A stretch of 64,000 bases of DNA from Neospora caninum Liverpool (taxonomy: Eukaryota > Apicomplexa > Conoidasida > Eucoccidiorida > Sarcocystidae), in the NCBI RefSeq assembly GCF_000208865.1, contig NC_018385.1, positions 1,904,724 to 1,968,723 of the forward strand. The letters are read 5' to 3'. Under the pieces are notes generated by a model that saw only the letters and a list, made by a program, of their open reading frames with translations, searched no databases and was not told the origin of the DNA. The translations under genes were made by a program, and so were the position numbers. Positions 23,101-35,335 of this stretch are shown one piece after another. Each line of letters starts with the position of its first letter. Position 1 is the stretch's first letter.

Positions 23101-26100
23101 CTCCGTTCCTTGCTGTCTCCACGAGAAATCCGCCCGTTTTGAAGACTTTTGCCTTGCCTCGTGAACACAACACTCTTAGTCTGGCGAGATAACCCGGACC
23201 CGCCGCCGCCGGCCTTTTGAGGGAAAGCAGGGAACGGGAACGCCTTCTACGGCGCCTTGAAGTCCCTCCATCTTTTCCCCCTTGGTTCTCGAAAGGGAGC
23301 TGAAGCAAGTTCCCCCTTCCCCGCCCGGCAACGGTCGAAGTGTCCCACAAAACGCTTACTGATGACGCCGAGAGACCAGAGGTCGCACGCCTGGGTGTAT
23401 CTACCCACCAGCATGTCTGAGAATCGAACGAAAACCCCGAAAGGCGAACAGCGAGCACGGCAGAATCAGTCGATGACTAGACACACGGGGCCTGGCCGCA
23501 AAGCGAAATGACTGCTCGCGAGCTCGCGAAGCAAAGGACATATCCCGAGGCGGTCGTGAACTTCCATAGGCGCGTGTCCGAACCGTTTCCGTCCGCGAAC
23601 CCTCGCCTCTGGGCGGGAGCGGGAGACAGCCGTCGCCGTTTACCTGGAGACGCGTACGGCAGCGCACCGCATGCCACATCCAGTTTTCGCGACTTGTTGC
23701 GCCAGACTGTGGCGCTGCCGAGATCGACGAGCTTCACAGGGCCGGCCAGGAAGGAAGCGCCGCCGTCTTCGCTGTCTCCGCCGGCTTCCGGGGCTACGAC
23801 CCACTTCTCCAGTCTCAGGTCTCGGTGGACGACGTCGTGGGAATGCAGATAGTAGAGGACTGTGAGCATCTGGAGGATGGGGCACAGGGACAGCGCACTT
23901 GCGAAGAAAAGTGGCGAGAAAAGGCACCATAGCCCCAGTCGACGTGAGTAAGAGACAGAGACAAACCAAGAAAGCGGACCGAGACACTCTCTCGACTCTG
24001 ACAAGGGAGGTTTCACGAGAAACATTCAGACGCTGCGTGCCCGCAAAGAAGTCGCGAGGAACGCCGACTTCGATAGAGAGAGCCAATCGAGACCCGCAAA
24101 GAGCCGCCGCGCCGAGCGAGAAAGAGGACGAGCGAGGAACGGGAAACGAGGAGACAGAGGGACAAACGTGCCGCCTGAGAACGACGCATGCAATCTTTAT
24201 CCGGCGGATGTGGCGGCGTGTGCAGCGGGCGGATGTGGCGGCGTGTGCAGCGGGCGGCTGCTGAAGACGGCTCGAACACCTTTGAGGGAAAAACCCAAGA
24301 GATTCCTTCACCTGGTGAACAAGCGCGCGGGCGGTCTGCTCGGGAAACCTGCCTCTGGCGCACAAGTGCGAGAACAAGTCGCCGCCTGTGCGCACAACAC
24401 ACGCGCGAGAACAAACCGAGGAAAAGCATAAAGACGGGAAGGGAGACAACAGAACAACACAAAGGCACTTCCAACAGAGAGATACCAAATGTAAAGGAAC
24501 GGCGCACGTCGCGCCTCCGTCGGTCATGACAGGTGCTGGAAAAACCATGTACGTGCACAGACACCGAGATGCATACATATGTGTATGTGTATATTGTTTT
24601 TTATATTTATATATACATGATGCAGATACGCACATACGCAATAAATGCATGCAGGGAATTCAATCGTTCAACAACGTTCATCGGCAGCTGTGGTTCTGAG
24701 AGCCTCCTCCGTCTCCTCGCTTTGGACGTGGTTCCCGCGACGGCTTTTCACCGCCAGGAAGGAGACAGTCCCTCTTTCACGTTTTCCGAGACTGTCGAGG
24801 GCCCGTACCGCTGCAGTACTCGAGAACAATGGCAAGCTGTTTCTCGTCTTCGTAGATCTCGATCAGCCTGAGAAGAACGTGAACTGACAACGCCTCAGGA
24901 CTCGTCAACTCTCCATCGAAACGCAGTTTAAAGAACACTCAGAAGCGAAGAACAAACCAACCCAGCGCCGCCTCTCAAACATGTGCTGCCTTCGCTTGCA
25001 CTCCCAAGCAGGAGAGATGTCTAGATCTCATATACGCTTCTCTCTATTTATATCCCTTACTATTTGCCAACCTATATCTCTAATTAGCTGGCAACCCATC
25101 TATATCTTTCTACCTATCTATCTGTATCTATTTGTATATATATAGCTGCTTTTCTATCACTGTACCTATAGGTATGTCCATATCGATATATCTACTCATC
25201 AGTATCTCTCTTTGGAGACAGAGATACGCCCATTCCATGTACACGCATGCATGCATATTACATATATATATATATATATATATACATATATATACATATA
25301 TATATGCAGCGTGAAAGTGGATGCAAGTAGGTTCCGCGTTTTTTTCACATGTCTGAATCACTTTGTGTATCGCTTTTGTTTCTTCTCTCTGTGGACCTTT
25401 CCCGGGACCAGACCTGGCGATGTTTGGGTGGTCGACTCTCACGCGGACTTTGAGTTCATTTCGGATTTTCAAAACCGCCGTTCGAGAAGGCGCTCCCAGA
25501 CCGCTCGCCGTTTTCCGGAAAAACTTCACGCAGCATTGGCGCCCCGTCAACTTGCTGCGCGCCGCGTAAAGAGGGCCGCCGGTGCCTTGGCCCAGAACTC
25601 GGCAGGAAACGTCGTAGGCGCTGTAAATCGAGCCGCGCACTAAGCGACTGCACACCTACCACGAGAAAACCCACAGAAACAGTGCACATACCGAACGGAT
25701 ACACAGAGAGAGATGGGCGAATTTGTATCTACAACGAATATCTGAGTATATACTACATATTTGCATATTTATAAATAGATGTGTCTATGTTTGTTCTGGG
25801 AGGGCTACTGGTTGACTGTGTTTGCAAAATTACGTGAATCCTTACACACACAAACACACACGCACTCATATATATATATATATATATATATACGTATATA
25901 TATGTATATGGAAGCATAAATACATACGTGTACAGCTGCATTTGGAACCTTTGCCTGCAACCCTCTGGCGCCCGATGGGTCTTTGTCTCGCTTTGTGTAT
26001 CGACGTCGAAGAAGCGTTTATCCTCTCGAGTGGAATGGGGAGCTTTCTTCATGCATGTGAAGACAGCAAATACGAGAATTCTCGGTTACGTGCGTGCGAC

Positions 26101-26302
26101 TTCCGACCAACGATCGGCACGAAAACCACGCGCCAGCAGAGGCTCTCAGGCGTACCTGGAACGCCGAAGGGCCTTTTGTTTTTTCGTCTTTCTTTTCCTT
26201 TCTGTGGAGCAGCGAAGCCTCCGCGGCTTCGAAGTTGGAATACCACGCCCGCTCGCTGGCATCGCCGCGCGCTCCCTTGAGAACTGACAGCTGCGTTCCC
26301 AT
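17170..26302 (-). CDS. Calcium-dependent protein kinase (CDPK-type, 540 aa, 16 exons), divergent catalytic loop
   Basis: Exons, 5' to 3' on the minus strand: 26302-26156, 25655-25414, 24867-24809, 24385-24312, 23869-23644, 23416-23360, 22912-22816, 22354-22292, 21736-21703, 21078-21017, 20544-20459, 19557-19448, 18705-18648, 18257-18168, 17759-17652, 17279-17170. All introns are GT-AG and all phases agree. The protein starts MGTQLS, a possible N-myristoylation signal. Kinase domain: glycine loop LGQGTGG (70-76), Lys93 in CVKF, probable helix-C Glu116, HRD at 189-191, DLG at 223-225, DLWSLGV after the activation segment. The catalytic loop reads HRDLRLEK rather than HRDLKPEN, and the APE motif reads SPD. 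A junction helix (KKFARCSKLRRAILTMMA) leads to four EF-hands. EF1 (about 390-415) and EF2 (428-439) are degenerate. EF3 (464-475) and EF4 (497-508, DINGNGHIDLDE) look calcium-competent. Which numbered CDPK this is I cannot say. Confidence 0.93.
17850..18006. repeat. TA/CATA-rich microsatellite in a CDPK intron
   Basis: Two clusters of TATATACA-type repeats (about 17850-17910 and 17962-18006) in the intron between the exons encoding EF3 and the following segment. Confidence 0.85.
18960..18990. repeat. Inverted repeat in a CDPK intron
   Basis: CCAGCTCGAGT (18960-18970) is repeated as its exact reverse complement at 18980-18990, with a 9-base spacer. It lies in the intron 18706-19447. Confidence 0.85.
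19315..19389. repeat. Two adjacent inverted repeats in a CDPK intron
   Basis: GGTCGGCAGGC (19315-19325) pairs exactly with 19358-19368. The next bases form a second palindrome: ACCGAGCTGG (19366-19375) pairs exactly with 19380-19389 around a GGCG loop. The two hairpins share three bases, so they would compete or stack. Both are in the intron 18706-19447. Confidence 0.85.
20265..20325. repeat. (ATATATAC)n microsatellite in a CDPK intron
   Basis: About 60 bases of TATATA/TATAAATA repeats just before the CT-rich part of the intron between 19558 and 20458. Confidence 0.85.
21093..21111. repeat. (CA)n microsatellite
   Basis: Nine or ten CA units in the CDPK intron upstream of the short exon 21078-21017. 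On the sense strand it reads (TG)n. Confidence 0.85.
24206..24255. repeat. 25-bp direct tandem duplication
   Basis: A 25-base G-rich unit beginning GGATGTGGCGGCG occurs twice head to tail (24206-24230, 24231-24255) in a CDPK intron. Confidence 0.85.
25130..25310. repeat. TATA/CATA-rich intronic tract
   Basis: TATATATA and CATATATA repeats in the CDPK intron between 24868 and 25413, densest at 25261-25306. A TGCATGCATGCA run is embedded just before the dense part. Confidence 0.8.
25866..25912. repeat. (TA)n microsatellite in the first CDPK intron
   Basis: About 45 bases of TA repeats with single CG and TG interruptions, inside the intron 25656-26155. A CA-rich run precedes it. Confidence 0.85.
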
Positions 26303-26586
26303 GGTGGCGCATGTCGAGGAAAAGTGGGGAAGAAAAGTTTCTCTTTTATGTCGTGGAAGAAGCCTTGGAACTCGAGACACAACGGACCCCCAAAGCCCCG
26401 GTCGCCCTTTCTGGAGCTGGGGACAGGGCGCTTCTCGACCTCGGTTCGTCCAGAATTCGACGTCCAGTCCCTCTGGTTTTCCGGCTCTTCTGTTCCTTCT
26501 CTCTGGCACTTTCTGGGTGCCTCAGACTCTCTTTTGCTGTGCCCTTTGTTCACCTCCCATGGCGAGGAGCGAGAACGAGGCCATCA

Positions 26587-26900
26587 ACGAGAAAAGAGGA
26601 GAAAGGACATGGAAGAAAGACGAGAAGGAAGAAGTTGAGGAGAGAAAGAAAGAGGAGAGAATGGAGAGGCAACAGAAGACGCTACGAGAAAAGGGGAGGA
26701 AGCAGAGGAAGAAGAGGAGAGAAAGGAAAGGAGAAAAAGGAAGAGGACGGAGGAGAAGGAGAGGAAGGAGAGAAAAGTGGGAACAACAGAAAGGAAGAAG
26801 AGGAGGCGAGGAAGGAGAGAATGGTTGGGGAGAGGAAGAAGAAGGAGAGGAAGGAGCAGGAGAGGAAAGATAAGAAGGGGAGGATGGCTAGAGAGGAAGG
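26587..26900. repeat. Homopurine/homopyrimidine tract
   Basis: Over about 310 bases the + strand is overwhelmingly A and G (GAGGAAGA-type irregular repeats) with few pyrimidines. It starts about 285 bases upstream of the CDPK start codon, so it is CT-rich in the CDPK sense direction and could be promoter or 5' UTR. Confidence 0.8.
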
Positions 26901-27518
26901 CTAGGAGCGGGACGAGGCACTTTACAAGGGCGTGGGGTGACGACGCGTCATCGGATTGAGGAGAGGCCGGGGCAGTGTCTGAAAAAACAACGAAACGAAG
27001 AAAAGCGATGAGAGGAACCAAAGAGGGAAAGAAGACTCGGCTGGAGTGATACGCGGACAGCTCGGGCGGGGGAGGTACGGAACGGCGAGGCAGTTCAAAG
27101 CGAGCCTCGCACCTGAAGCGTTCGACTCAGAGTCGACGAGACCTCGAGAAAAACCGCAGCACAGAAAATAATGAACCGTCGAATGCACTTTTCCCCTTTC
27201 GTCTGGAGGCTTTCTCCTTCGTCCCTCTTTTTCTCCTAAAGAGAATACGGCCCGTGCCTCTCTAGCTGCGGAATCGTGCAACGGGAGCGCGAGCCGCAGT
27301 GGCGTCACCGGCGAGGAAAGTTTTTCTCTCTTGTACCCGCCTTTGTTTGCCCACAAACGGGCCGTACAGGATACGCGAGAAAAGACGGAAGAATCCGCTA
27401 AAGTGTTTCTTGCCTGCTGCGCGGAAAAAGGCAGAAACTTGCTTGGCGCGACGCTGCCCGACACACGGCGGAGTCTAGCGCGCCACGCTGTCTTCCGCGC
27501 TTTCTTTTTCGCGGAAAT

Positions 27519-27526
27519 TGCATGCA
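27519..27526. promoter_or_regulatory. TGCATGCA palindrome, candidate regulatory motif
   Basis: An exact TGCATGCA lies between two divergent start codons. TGCATGC-type motifs are reported as promoter elements and AP2-factor binding sites in coccidians. The position is suggestive only: the same motif also occurs in introns in this window. Confidence 0.3.
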
Positions 27527-28338
27527 GGGAAGGAGGATACGCGCTCGCTCTCACGTGTGCGGCTTTTCTCGTCCATTGCAGGGACTCAGAGGAGAGAAGC
27601 AGACTCCAAGAGCATCTTTCCCGCTCTTTTTCTGTTCTGCTCTTTAAACCTGCTCAAGTTTCCTCAGTCTCAGGTCGCCGGGTCCCCGGCTGTACGTACA
27701 CGCGACGCGCGGAGCGCGCGTGTGGCTCGAGTGACTCGGGCACGCGACGCAGCGGCGCTCTTCTTGACGGCGCGGAACAAGACAGAGGTCCTTTCTTTTC
27801 CTGAAAAAGGGTTTTGCTCTCCGCGCCTTCCCTCGCCAGAAATAGAGCACTAAGTGCCTTTTTTCGACAGGGAATTCCGGCCGGGTGGTGTGCAGGTCCG
27901 CGGGAAAAAGGCGCGTTTGCCGTGGACGCCCTCCAGTGTCACCCAGCGAGAGACGTCGAGCCTCTCGCCTCTCACCCCTTCAGCCACGGAGTTTCATCTC
28001 GCCAGCGAGGATGCAAACACCTCGAGAAGACGCACTCAAAGGCCACAAAGTGCGGAGCCCTGCAGCTCGTCGCTCTCGACGCTCCTCGGCGAAGTCCCCC
28101 TCCGCCATGGGAAAGAGTGGAGAACCTCGCGGGTCTGTGTGTGTTGTCGGGTCCGCTAAGTTCTTGCGATTCCTCTCTCTTTTCTCTTCCTCTCTCCCTG
28201 CTTCGTTCTCTCTCCCTCGTTCTTCCCTCATGTTCTGCTTCCTCTCCGCTGTCTCCCTGTCTCACGTTCGTCTCCGTTTTTCTTGAAGGAGGCATCTGTT
28301 TTCGCAAGCACTGCTGCGCCTCTCTCGTGGCCGCGGCC

Positions 28339-31300
28339 ATGGAGCCTGGCGACGAGCCCCCGCCGGAGGGAGACAGAAACCGGGACGGGCCGAGCGATGC
28401 CGCGGCGCACGTCGCGGTCGACGCTCACCTCGCTGAAAGTCTTCTCGCGCGCCGTGCTCGCGCTGGCGCGTCAAACCCCACAGAGGCTCGTCTCCCTGAC
28501 CAGCCGCTGCTTCACTTCTTTCCTCCTTTTCTTCCGCTCACGCTAGAGAGCCCTCTCCGCCACGCCTCTCTGTCTCTCCCTGCGACGTTCCTCTGCGGAG
28601 CTCAACCGCAACCAGGCTTCGCTCCTCCCGGAGCTCCTCGCCGCTCCTCTCTCTGCGCCTACTCGCACGCCGAGCCGCCCTCGTGGCCGTGCGTAGGCCG
28701 GGAAGGCGCGGGAGAAAGTGCTGGGAACCCGTTTTGGTTTGAGTCGGGAGGCGGGCACTGTGGGCGCCAAAAACAGGTGTTTCTTGTGGACTCGCGAGAC
28801 CTTTCTTCGCAGGAAATCGCCTTTCGAAACCGACGCCTCTTTCGCCCCGCCGCTCTGCTGCGCGCCAAAAGCGCCGAAGCACAGACGCAGATCCCGCCAT
28901 CCCCGGCCTTCGTGGATCCCCCGCCTGGCGGGCCTCGCCTAGCGCTCCCGCGCCAGCGAGTCTCTGAGAAGGCTCAGAACGTTCTGGTCTTCCTCTCGCC
29001 AGCCTGCCGAGAACAAACCATGCCTCGCCCAGCGTGTTTTCCTCTTGTTGTACCGCCACCAGCCCGGGACCCGAACAAGACGGTGTCCTCGCCGCATCAA
29101 GCGGATCCGTCTCACGCCCTGCGTCGCCGGCCTCGGCTGTCGCTCCTTCCTGCCTCGCTGGCAACTGTTTCTCGCGCGCACCCTCGCCCTTCCTCAAGCT
29201 GCGCCTCGGCGCCGTCTTCCGCTCTCGCTCCTTCGCGACTCTCTGAGGACCGGCGAGCTTGGATGCAGACACCTGGGCACGAGCGCCTCTCGTCTCCACG
29301 CTGGGACTGCTCCCGTCCCCCGTCGCGTCTCTTATGTTCCGCTGCCTCAAGGGACCTGTTGCGGGATGCGGCGCCAGCGGGGCGTTCACAGGCGCTTCCC
29401 GCCCTGCCTCGCAGCGTCTTGCAAATCCACGGAAACGCCCCGGACAACGAGAAAGCAAAAGACACTGCGAGCACGAAGAAGGCTGACCAGCAGAGACACG
29501 CAGAGACTCCTGCGCACGCTCCCGCAACCGGCGCCGATTCTTCTCTCTCGCCTTTCGGGGCGTCACCACCCACATCGACTTCCTCTGGTTGTTCCTCCTC
29601 TTGCTCTTCCTCTGTTTGTTCTACCTATTGTTTGTCCTCGTGTTCTTCCTCGTGTCCCTCCTCGTCTTCTTCATGTTTGAGCAAGTCGGAACGTTGCGAT
29701 TCTTCGTGGGCGACTCCTGCGCTTCCGGCCCCTTCTTTGCCTCGTGCGCCGACTCTGGCAAAGTGCATGGGCGCAGGCGAGCTGAGGTGCCAAGCGACAG
29801 GCGACGATTCCTTTTCTCGCTCGCCTCTCGTCCGTCCCTCCGGCGACTTTCCCACGCCAGAACCGCCGGAACTCGTCAAGACCGGTCAGCCGGTTGCTTC
29901 GCCTTGTGTGTCTTCGCTAACATCTGAGAGCTCCGGGCCTCTGCGCTGTGTTAGCGGCTTCGCCTCATCTTCGCCAGACGAGATTAAAGCTGAGCATCCC
30001 TTCCCTGTCTCTCCTGCGGTGTGGGCGTCTGCCGAAGTCGCTGGTTTTCCACGGCAGCCTCTGTCCCCACCAGGCGGCACTCTCTGTCCGTCCACTTCTT
30101 TTTCGCGTTCTTCGTTCCCCCGTGCTCCTGTCTCCCCGCTGTCTGCCTCTCTTTCCTCCTGCGCGCAGTTCTCTGCCCTTCCCTCCTCACTCCCCTTTGC
30201 GCCCCCACTCCCTGTCACATCCTGCTCGTCCTCTTCGCTCTCTTCCCCGTCCAGTTCTCTCTCCTCGCCCTCCGCCTGTGCGTCTTCCGCGTGCGCCGAC
30301 CCGGCGTCAAACGCCTCGTGCTCTCACCTCTCTCGGGTGCGGCGTCTGGTGACTGCGTGCATGCGCGAACGCCAAGCGCAAAGGGAAGCGAGACTTGACG
30401 GGTTCGAGAGCGCCGCGTCCGAGTGGCGAAGCCTCGTCCTCGCCGCTGGAACCGCAGGCCTGTGCGCTGCCTCCAGTCTCGCCGTTCAGCAGGGGCTGAG
30501 GAGGACTTTCTCGCTTCTCGCTTCGCGTTCACGCGCCTCGAGAAGCGAGGACGCAGCGGAAGCACGACTAAATGGCGGGAGAAAAGAGAACGAAAACGCA
30601 GAACGATGCATGCAGGACAACCTGGAAGGAAAAGGAGAAGACGTACAAGAGGGAGAAGAAGGAGAAGAAGACGGACACGAACACGGAGATGGAGAAGGAA
30701 GAGACGAGCAAGAAGGCGAGGAGATATGGTGCGACGACAGGTGTCCAAGACGGCGAGTCGGTACGAGGCGAGCGTTGTGGACCGAGTACGAGCAAGGACG
30801 ACTCTTTGGAGGGAGACCAGAAATCGCCCGGAACGCACGCGCGACCAGGAGCAAAGGCGAAGACGCGGGAGCAGAGGCAGATGGAGAGGACAGCTGTCTT
30901 TCCTCGGCGTCTTCGTCGAGTGCACCTCGAGGGACAGCGCAGGATTGGAGGCGCACCCTCAGGCGCATGCCAGGCTTGAGACGCCCCGAACCTGTGGCGG
31001 CGTTGTTTCTCGAGGCGCGCAACGCGGACCCAAAGCGTACGGGCGAGCGGACCGATGGAGAGAGAGAGAAGCGACGATTTCATCCCGCAGCGAGCGACTC
31101 CGGAGTCAGTCGCCATCTCTCTAGCGGCAGCGCGTGGTCCCCGATCTCAAGCCCGCATTCCCAAAGCCGTCATACCGTTTCGAGCCTCGGTTCTGATGCA
31201 TCCCTCTCGCTCCAGCCGCCTTTCTCTTCGTCTCCTTCCCGTTTTCTTGCCGCTGACGGTTTTCCTTCGTCCCCGTGCTCCGGTCTTCCCTGGTCAGTTT

Positions 31301-34300
31301 CGTGTTCACTTTCCCGTTCCTCCGCCGGCGCGTGTGCTGATTCGCAGTCGGCGTGCGAGACGGAGAGAAAGAAACAAGGCCGAGAGAGAGAAGAGCCAAG
31401 CAAATGGCGACAAGCGACAGCGGCCAAGACGGCGCGAGCTGTGAAGGCAGAGAGGCTGCAGGCTGCCGCAGGCGTCGGTCGATGCAGGCAGAGGATCAGG
31501 GGTGAGGAAAACTCAAAGCGAGAGACAATGGAGACACCAGAGATGGTGGAGACACCGGAGACAGTGGAGACACCGGAGACAGTGGAGACACCGGAGAGGG
31601 CAGACGAAGCCTGTGCTGTATATGGAGGGCGAGAACCAACAAAGGAGGGAAGGGACAGAAGGCGAGAGTCAGGGGAAGGAAAAGAAATTGAAGGAGAGGA
31701 TTGCGGGGAGTGCAGTCCCCCCCGAGAGGAGAACCACGCTTGGGAAACAGAAACAGGGAAGACCGGGTTGGGCGGTCGGACAGAGACAGGTGGATCAGCG
31801 CCGGTGGACGAGACGGCGGCAAAACGGAGTGGAAAGGCCGAGAAGCAAGGGAAACCGAGTCGCGAGCTTGCTTTAGAGAAGGGGAGAGCGAACCGACGGG
31901 GAGCGCCAGGCGAGGAGCTACAGCGGAATCCGAAGCTGCAGAGCGAGAGAGGAGCGTTGAGAGAAGAGAACGAAAGGGAGAACTCGCGAGGCGCGAGAGG
32001 GAAAGGAGAGGATGCGGACCGGACAGAGCGATGCGAGGCGGCCGAAGAAGAGAACGAAGAGCAACGGAGGACAAGAAAGGAAGGGGAAGAAGACGGTCAG
32101 CCGCCCCGGCATGCAGGAGAGAAGCGGAGGCTCGGAAAGGTGGCGAATGGGGGGACGCGGGGCCCAAAAGAGGCCGCAAAAGCGACGAGAGAAGGCACCG
32201 ACGGAGAGGTTTTCAAGCTGGCCAAGCCCAAGAAGTGGGCGCGTGAACGCTTTCGATTTGAGCGAGAAAACTCAGACGATGGAGGAAAGGAGGACAGCAG
32301 TCGTGGCGGGCGAAACGGGAACGCGGCGAATGCTACCGGCAGCTGGCGCAGGGCTGCGAACGAAAAGGAGAAACTGAAGAGAGAAACCAGACTCCCGAGT
32401 GGCGCTGCCTGGTCCTGTTTGCTGCCTGACGAGAAGGACGAGGCCTATGACGCCTGCGGCGCGCCTCACAGGCGCGTCTCTGGGGAAACAGAAAGAGACA
32501 AGGGATTCTCAGCATTTTGTTCCCCCGCTGAGGCTGCGTCTTCAGCCTGCGTCTGTGCTGTCGCGCCTTCGCCAGTGTCGTCTTCGTCGCTGCACGTTGA
32601 GGCGAGCGCCATGTCGCGGGGTCTCTCAGAGCCAGACTCGATCGAGGCACTCAGTAGCCCCGAGTGCAGCGCCGGAACTGACGCAGGAAGAGGGAAAGAC
32701 CGGATTCCTGCGGAGCCGGAGAGTCAGAGGGCGACGCGGGAGAGGACGGACAGGCGAGAAATGGAAAAACTTCTCCGACAAGAACGCAGGCTGCGACAAG
32801 AAGCAGGTCAGCCGCCTCACCCCTCGTGCCCTGACTGGTGTCCCTCTGTTCCTGTTTCCTGATTTGCCTCTTCCTTCCCGACCTGACGAGTCTCTACATT
32901 CCCACTTGTCTGGCTCGGCCTGTGCCTTTCGCCTTTGCCCTCGTTTCCGTTCTCTCCCCCCACACGCTCCCTCGTCTTTTTTTTTTCTTCGTTTCCTCTC
33001 TGCGCCATCCCGCCCTTTTCTCGTTTTCTTCTCTTCCCCGCCGCTTGTGATCTCTGCAATTCTGGTGGCGTTTCCTCGCCTTTTCGGCCCCGCTCCCTCC
33101 CGACAGGCCTCGCATTTCACTAGCGTTTTCGCTCTTGTTCTTATCCCTCTTCCCATCTACCTTCTCCCTCGTCGTCGCCCTCCAGCTGCCCTTGATCTCT
33201 GCTTCGTGGGCCTTTCCTTCGTCTCTTCCGTCTCCACTCTCCTGCGTCGCGCGGACTTTTTTCCGCCGTTCATGCGCTGCCTGTCATGACACCTATCAGC
33301 TTGTCTGGGCTGGTCCTCTTTCTCGTAGCTCCGGTCTCCTCTGTATCTCGCCCCCAGCGTCTGCTGTCCCTCTTTTTCTCCTTCTCGGAACGCGTCGCCT
33401 CGTCCCCACACGCCCCCACATGCCTTCACCCGACTGTGTGCGTGGTGAGTCTCCTGCCTCCTTGCTTCTTGCGTCTCTCCTGGCAGTCCATTTTGCTTTT
33501 CTTCTGCGCCTCTCTCTGTCTGCCTCCCTCTGTTCTCCCACTCTCTTTTGCGCTCTTCGTCCAGAGCGCCAGTGCCAGGAGCTCTCTGGGCGCTTACGCT
33601 TGGTGAGCATGAGACAAAGGGCTGCAAAACACAGAACCTTGACACGAAAAACCACGCTCAACACGCAACGAACTCTCTGGCGACAAGTACACAAACCGCC
33701 GAGGTAGCATGGAGCATTTTTACAGCGCACGAAAAATGCGCTAACAGGTCTGACCTCGTCATCCCTGGCTGCTTTCCCCGCCCGTGCCTCATCTGTGCGC
33801 TCTCGACCTCGTCGTTTTTTTGTCTCCGCGATTGAAGGCAGCTCTTCACGAATTCCTGGCAGGCAAGTGTCGTTCTTGGCTAGCTTTCGACTCTGAGTTC
33901 ACGTGGCTGTCTCTGCTTTGAAGCCTCTCTCTCTGCACTTCCGCTTCTCCCCTCCAATCTCTCCCCTGATCCTCTTGCGAGTCAGCTGGAACGCGAGTTG
34001 CTGCACTCCGCGCGACTTTTGAGGGGAGACCGCGTGCGCCAGCGCCGCCTGGAAGAAGACAACGAATTGCTCCTGCATGCGTTGAAAGAGTCTCGCCGGC
34101 TTCTCAAGGAGGAATCCGACAAAGTGCTGGTACGCAAAACATCCACAAACGGAGAAAAGAGGCATTCCCTAGTGTCGTTCGGCGTTTAGTCGAGTCTATA
34201 TAGCTGGGCAGCGTCCCTCTTTTATAGGCTTGCTTACAAACGAAGCCCTCACTAGATGCAGAGAAAAGGTTACACAGGTAAAGAAAAGGACATAGATACG

Positions 34301-34336
34301 CACGCACAGATATACATGCAGAACTCAATATGGATA

Positions 34337-34372
<36 letters not shown>

Positions 34373-35303
34373 ATTTCCGTCCCTGCAGATTTCTGTGTAG
34401 ACGCGCTGCTTTCTGCGGCTGTTCTCCATGGACCCGCATGCGTGGATAGAGGAGCAAAGAAGTGAAAGTATCGGGAGACAGTCCCTTGGAGCCCTCCGTA
34501 GAGCAATGGATGAGTATCGATGTTTATACATACCTCACAATATATGTAGGCGCGTGTGGGTGCATGCAACGAGCCCCCTGTTAGGAGGGGTTGGCGCTTT
34601 TAAAAGCCTTCCTCTGTGCGTTTCTGTCGTTCGCGGTACACACCGCACGCACGCATTGTCACATTGGGTCTCCTCGCGGTTCACAGACGGCGCGAGCCGC
34701 TCAGGACGAGCAGCGCCTGGATTTGCTGCCTCCCAGCGGGTGGCTGACTCGAAGCCTCGAGCCCCGACAGAGAGACGAGACGGAAGCGCGAGAAACTTTA
34801 GCGACTCTCCAAGGTTTGCTTTCCCTGTCATCCACCGGCACCTCCTCTCTTTTTTTCGAGGCCTTTCTACACCGTACATGCATCAAAACCTATCCACAAA
34901 GAGCAATCCGCAGGCACGGAAACAAACACCTAGAGATATCCTCTTTCCCGCACCTCTACTCGTAGGCATGTGCCTATATATGAATATAGTAACGCACACC
35001 GAGAACGCACTGATGGAGCTATGAGCATCTCCTTCTGTGCATGCCAAGCATTCTCGTCCCCACATTGGTGTTCACGTGGATACATATCGGCAGCCCCTTT
35101 CTCTCGCCGACCCCTACAAGGGAGGAGAAAAACCTCTTCAAGGCAGCGGCGAGACACACACAAAGCGGCGCACTTCCCTCTCCAGCTTCCCTCGCTGCAC
35201 TGCGTGCGGACTTGCCGCCCCGCGCCGTTTGTTTCCTTGTGCTCCGTTACATACTTTGCAGAGACTCTTTCTCTGCTTATACATACAGACATATACACAT
35301 ATA

Positions 35304-35335
<32 letters not shown>

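Larger units (their letters stand above)
26303..28338. other. Divergent intergenic region (likely shared promoter region)
   Basis: It separates the start codons of the CDPK gene (-) and the coiled-coil gene (+), which are about 2 kb apart. It contains the homopurine tract described separately. A long plus-strand frame runs into the downstream gene from 27814, but its end is CT-rich and intron- or UTR-like, so I treat it as untranslated. Confidence 0.5.

Noticed and set aside
26094..26904. Plus-strand frames rich in Glu/Lys/Arg opposite the CDPK first exon
   Set aside because: They arise from the homopurine tract and from antisense of the CDPK exon; no family signal.
27814..28338. N-terminal extension of the giant coiled-coil protein upstream of the ATG at 28339
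   Set aside because: The frame is open, but the sequence just before 28339 is CT-rich and UTR- or intron-like, and the ATG at 28339 has the better context. Kept as an alternative only.
33839..33861. Possible extra small exon of the coiled-coil gene with a GC-AG donor
   Set aside because: An acceptor and a GCAAGT donor are present, but including the exon breaks the phase to the next exon at 33986; skipping it keeps frame.
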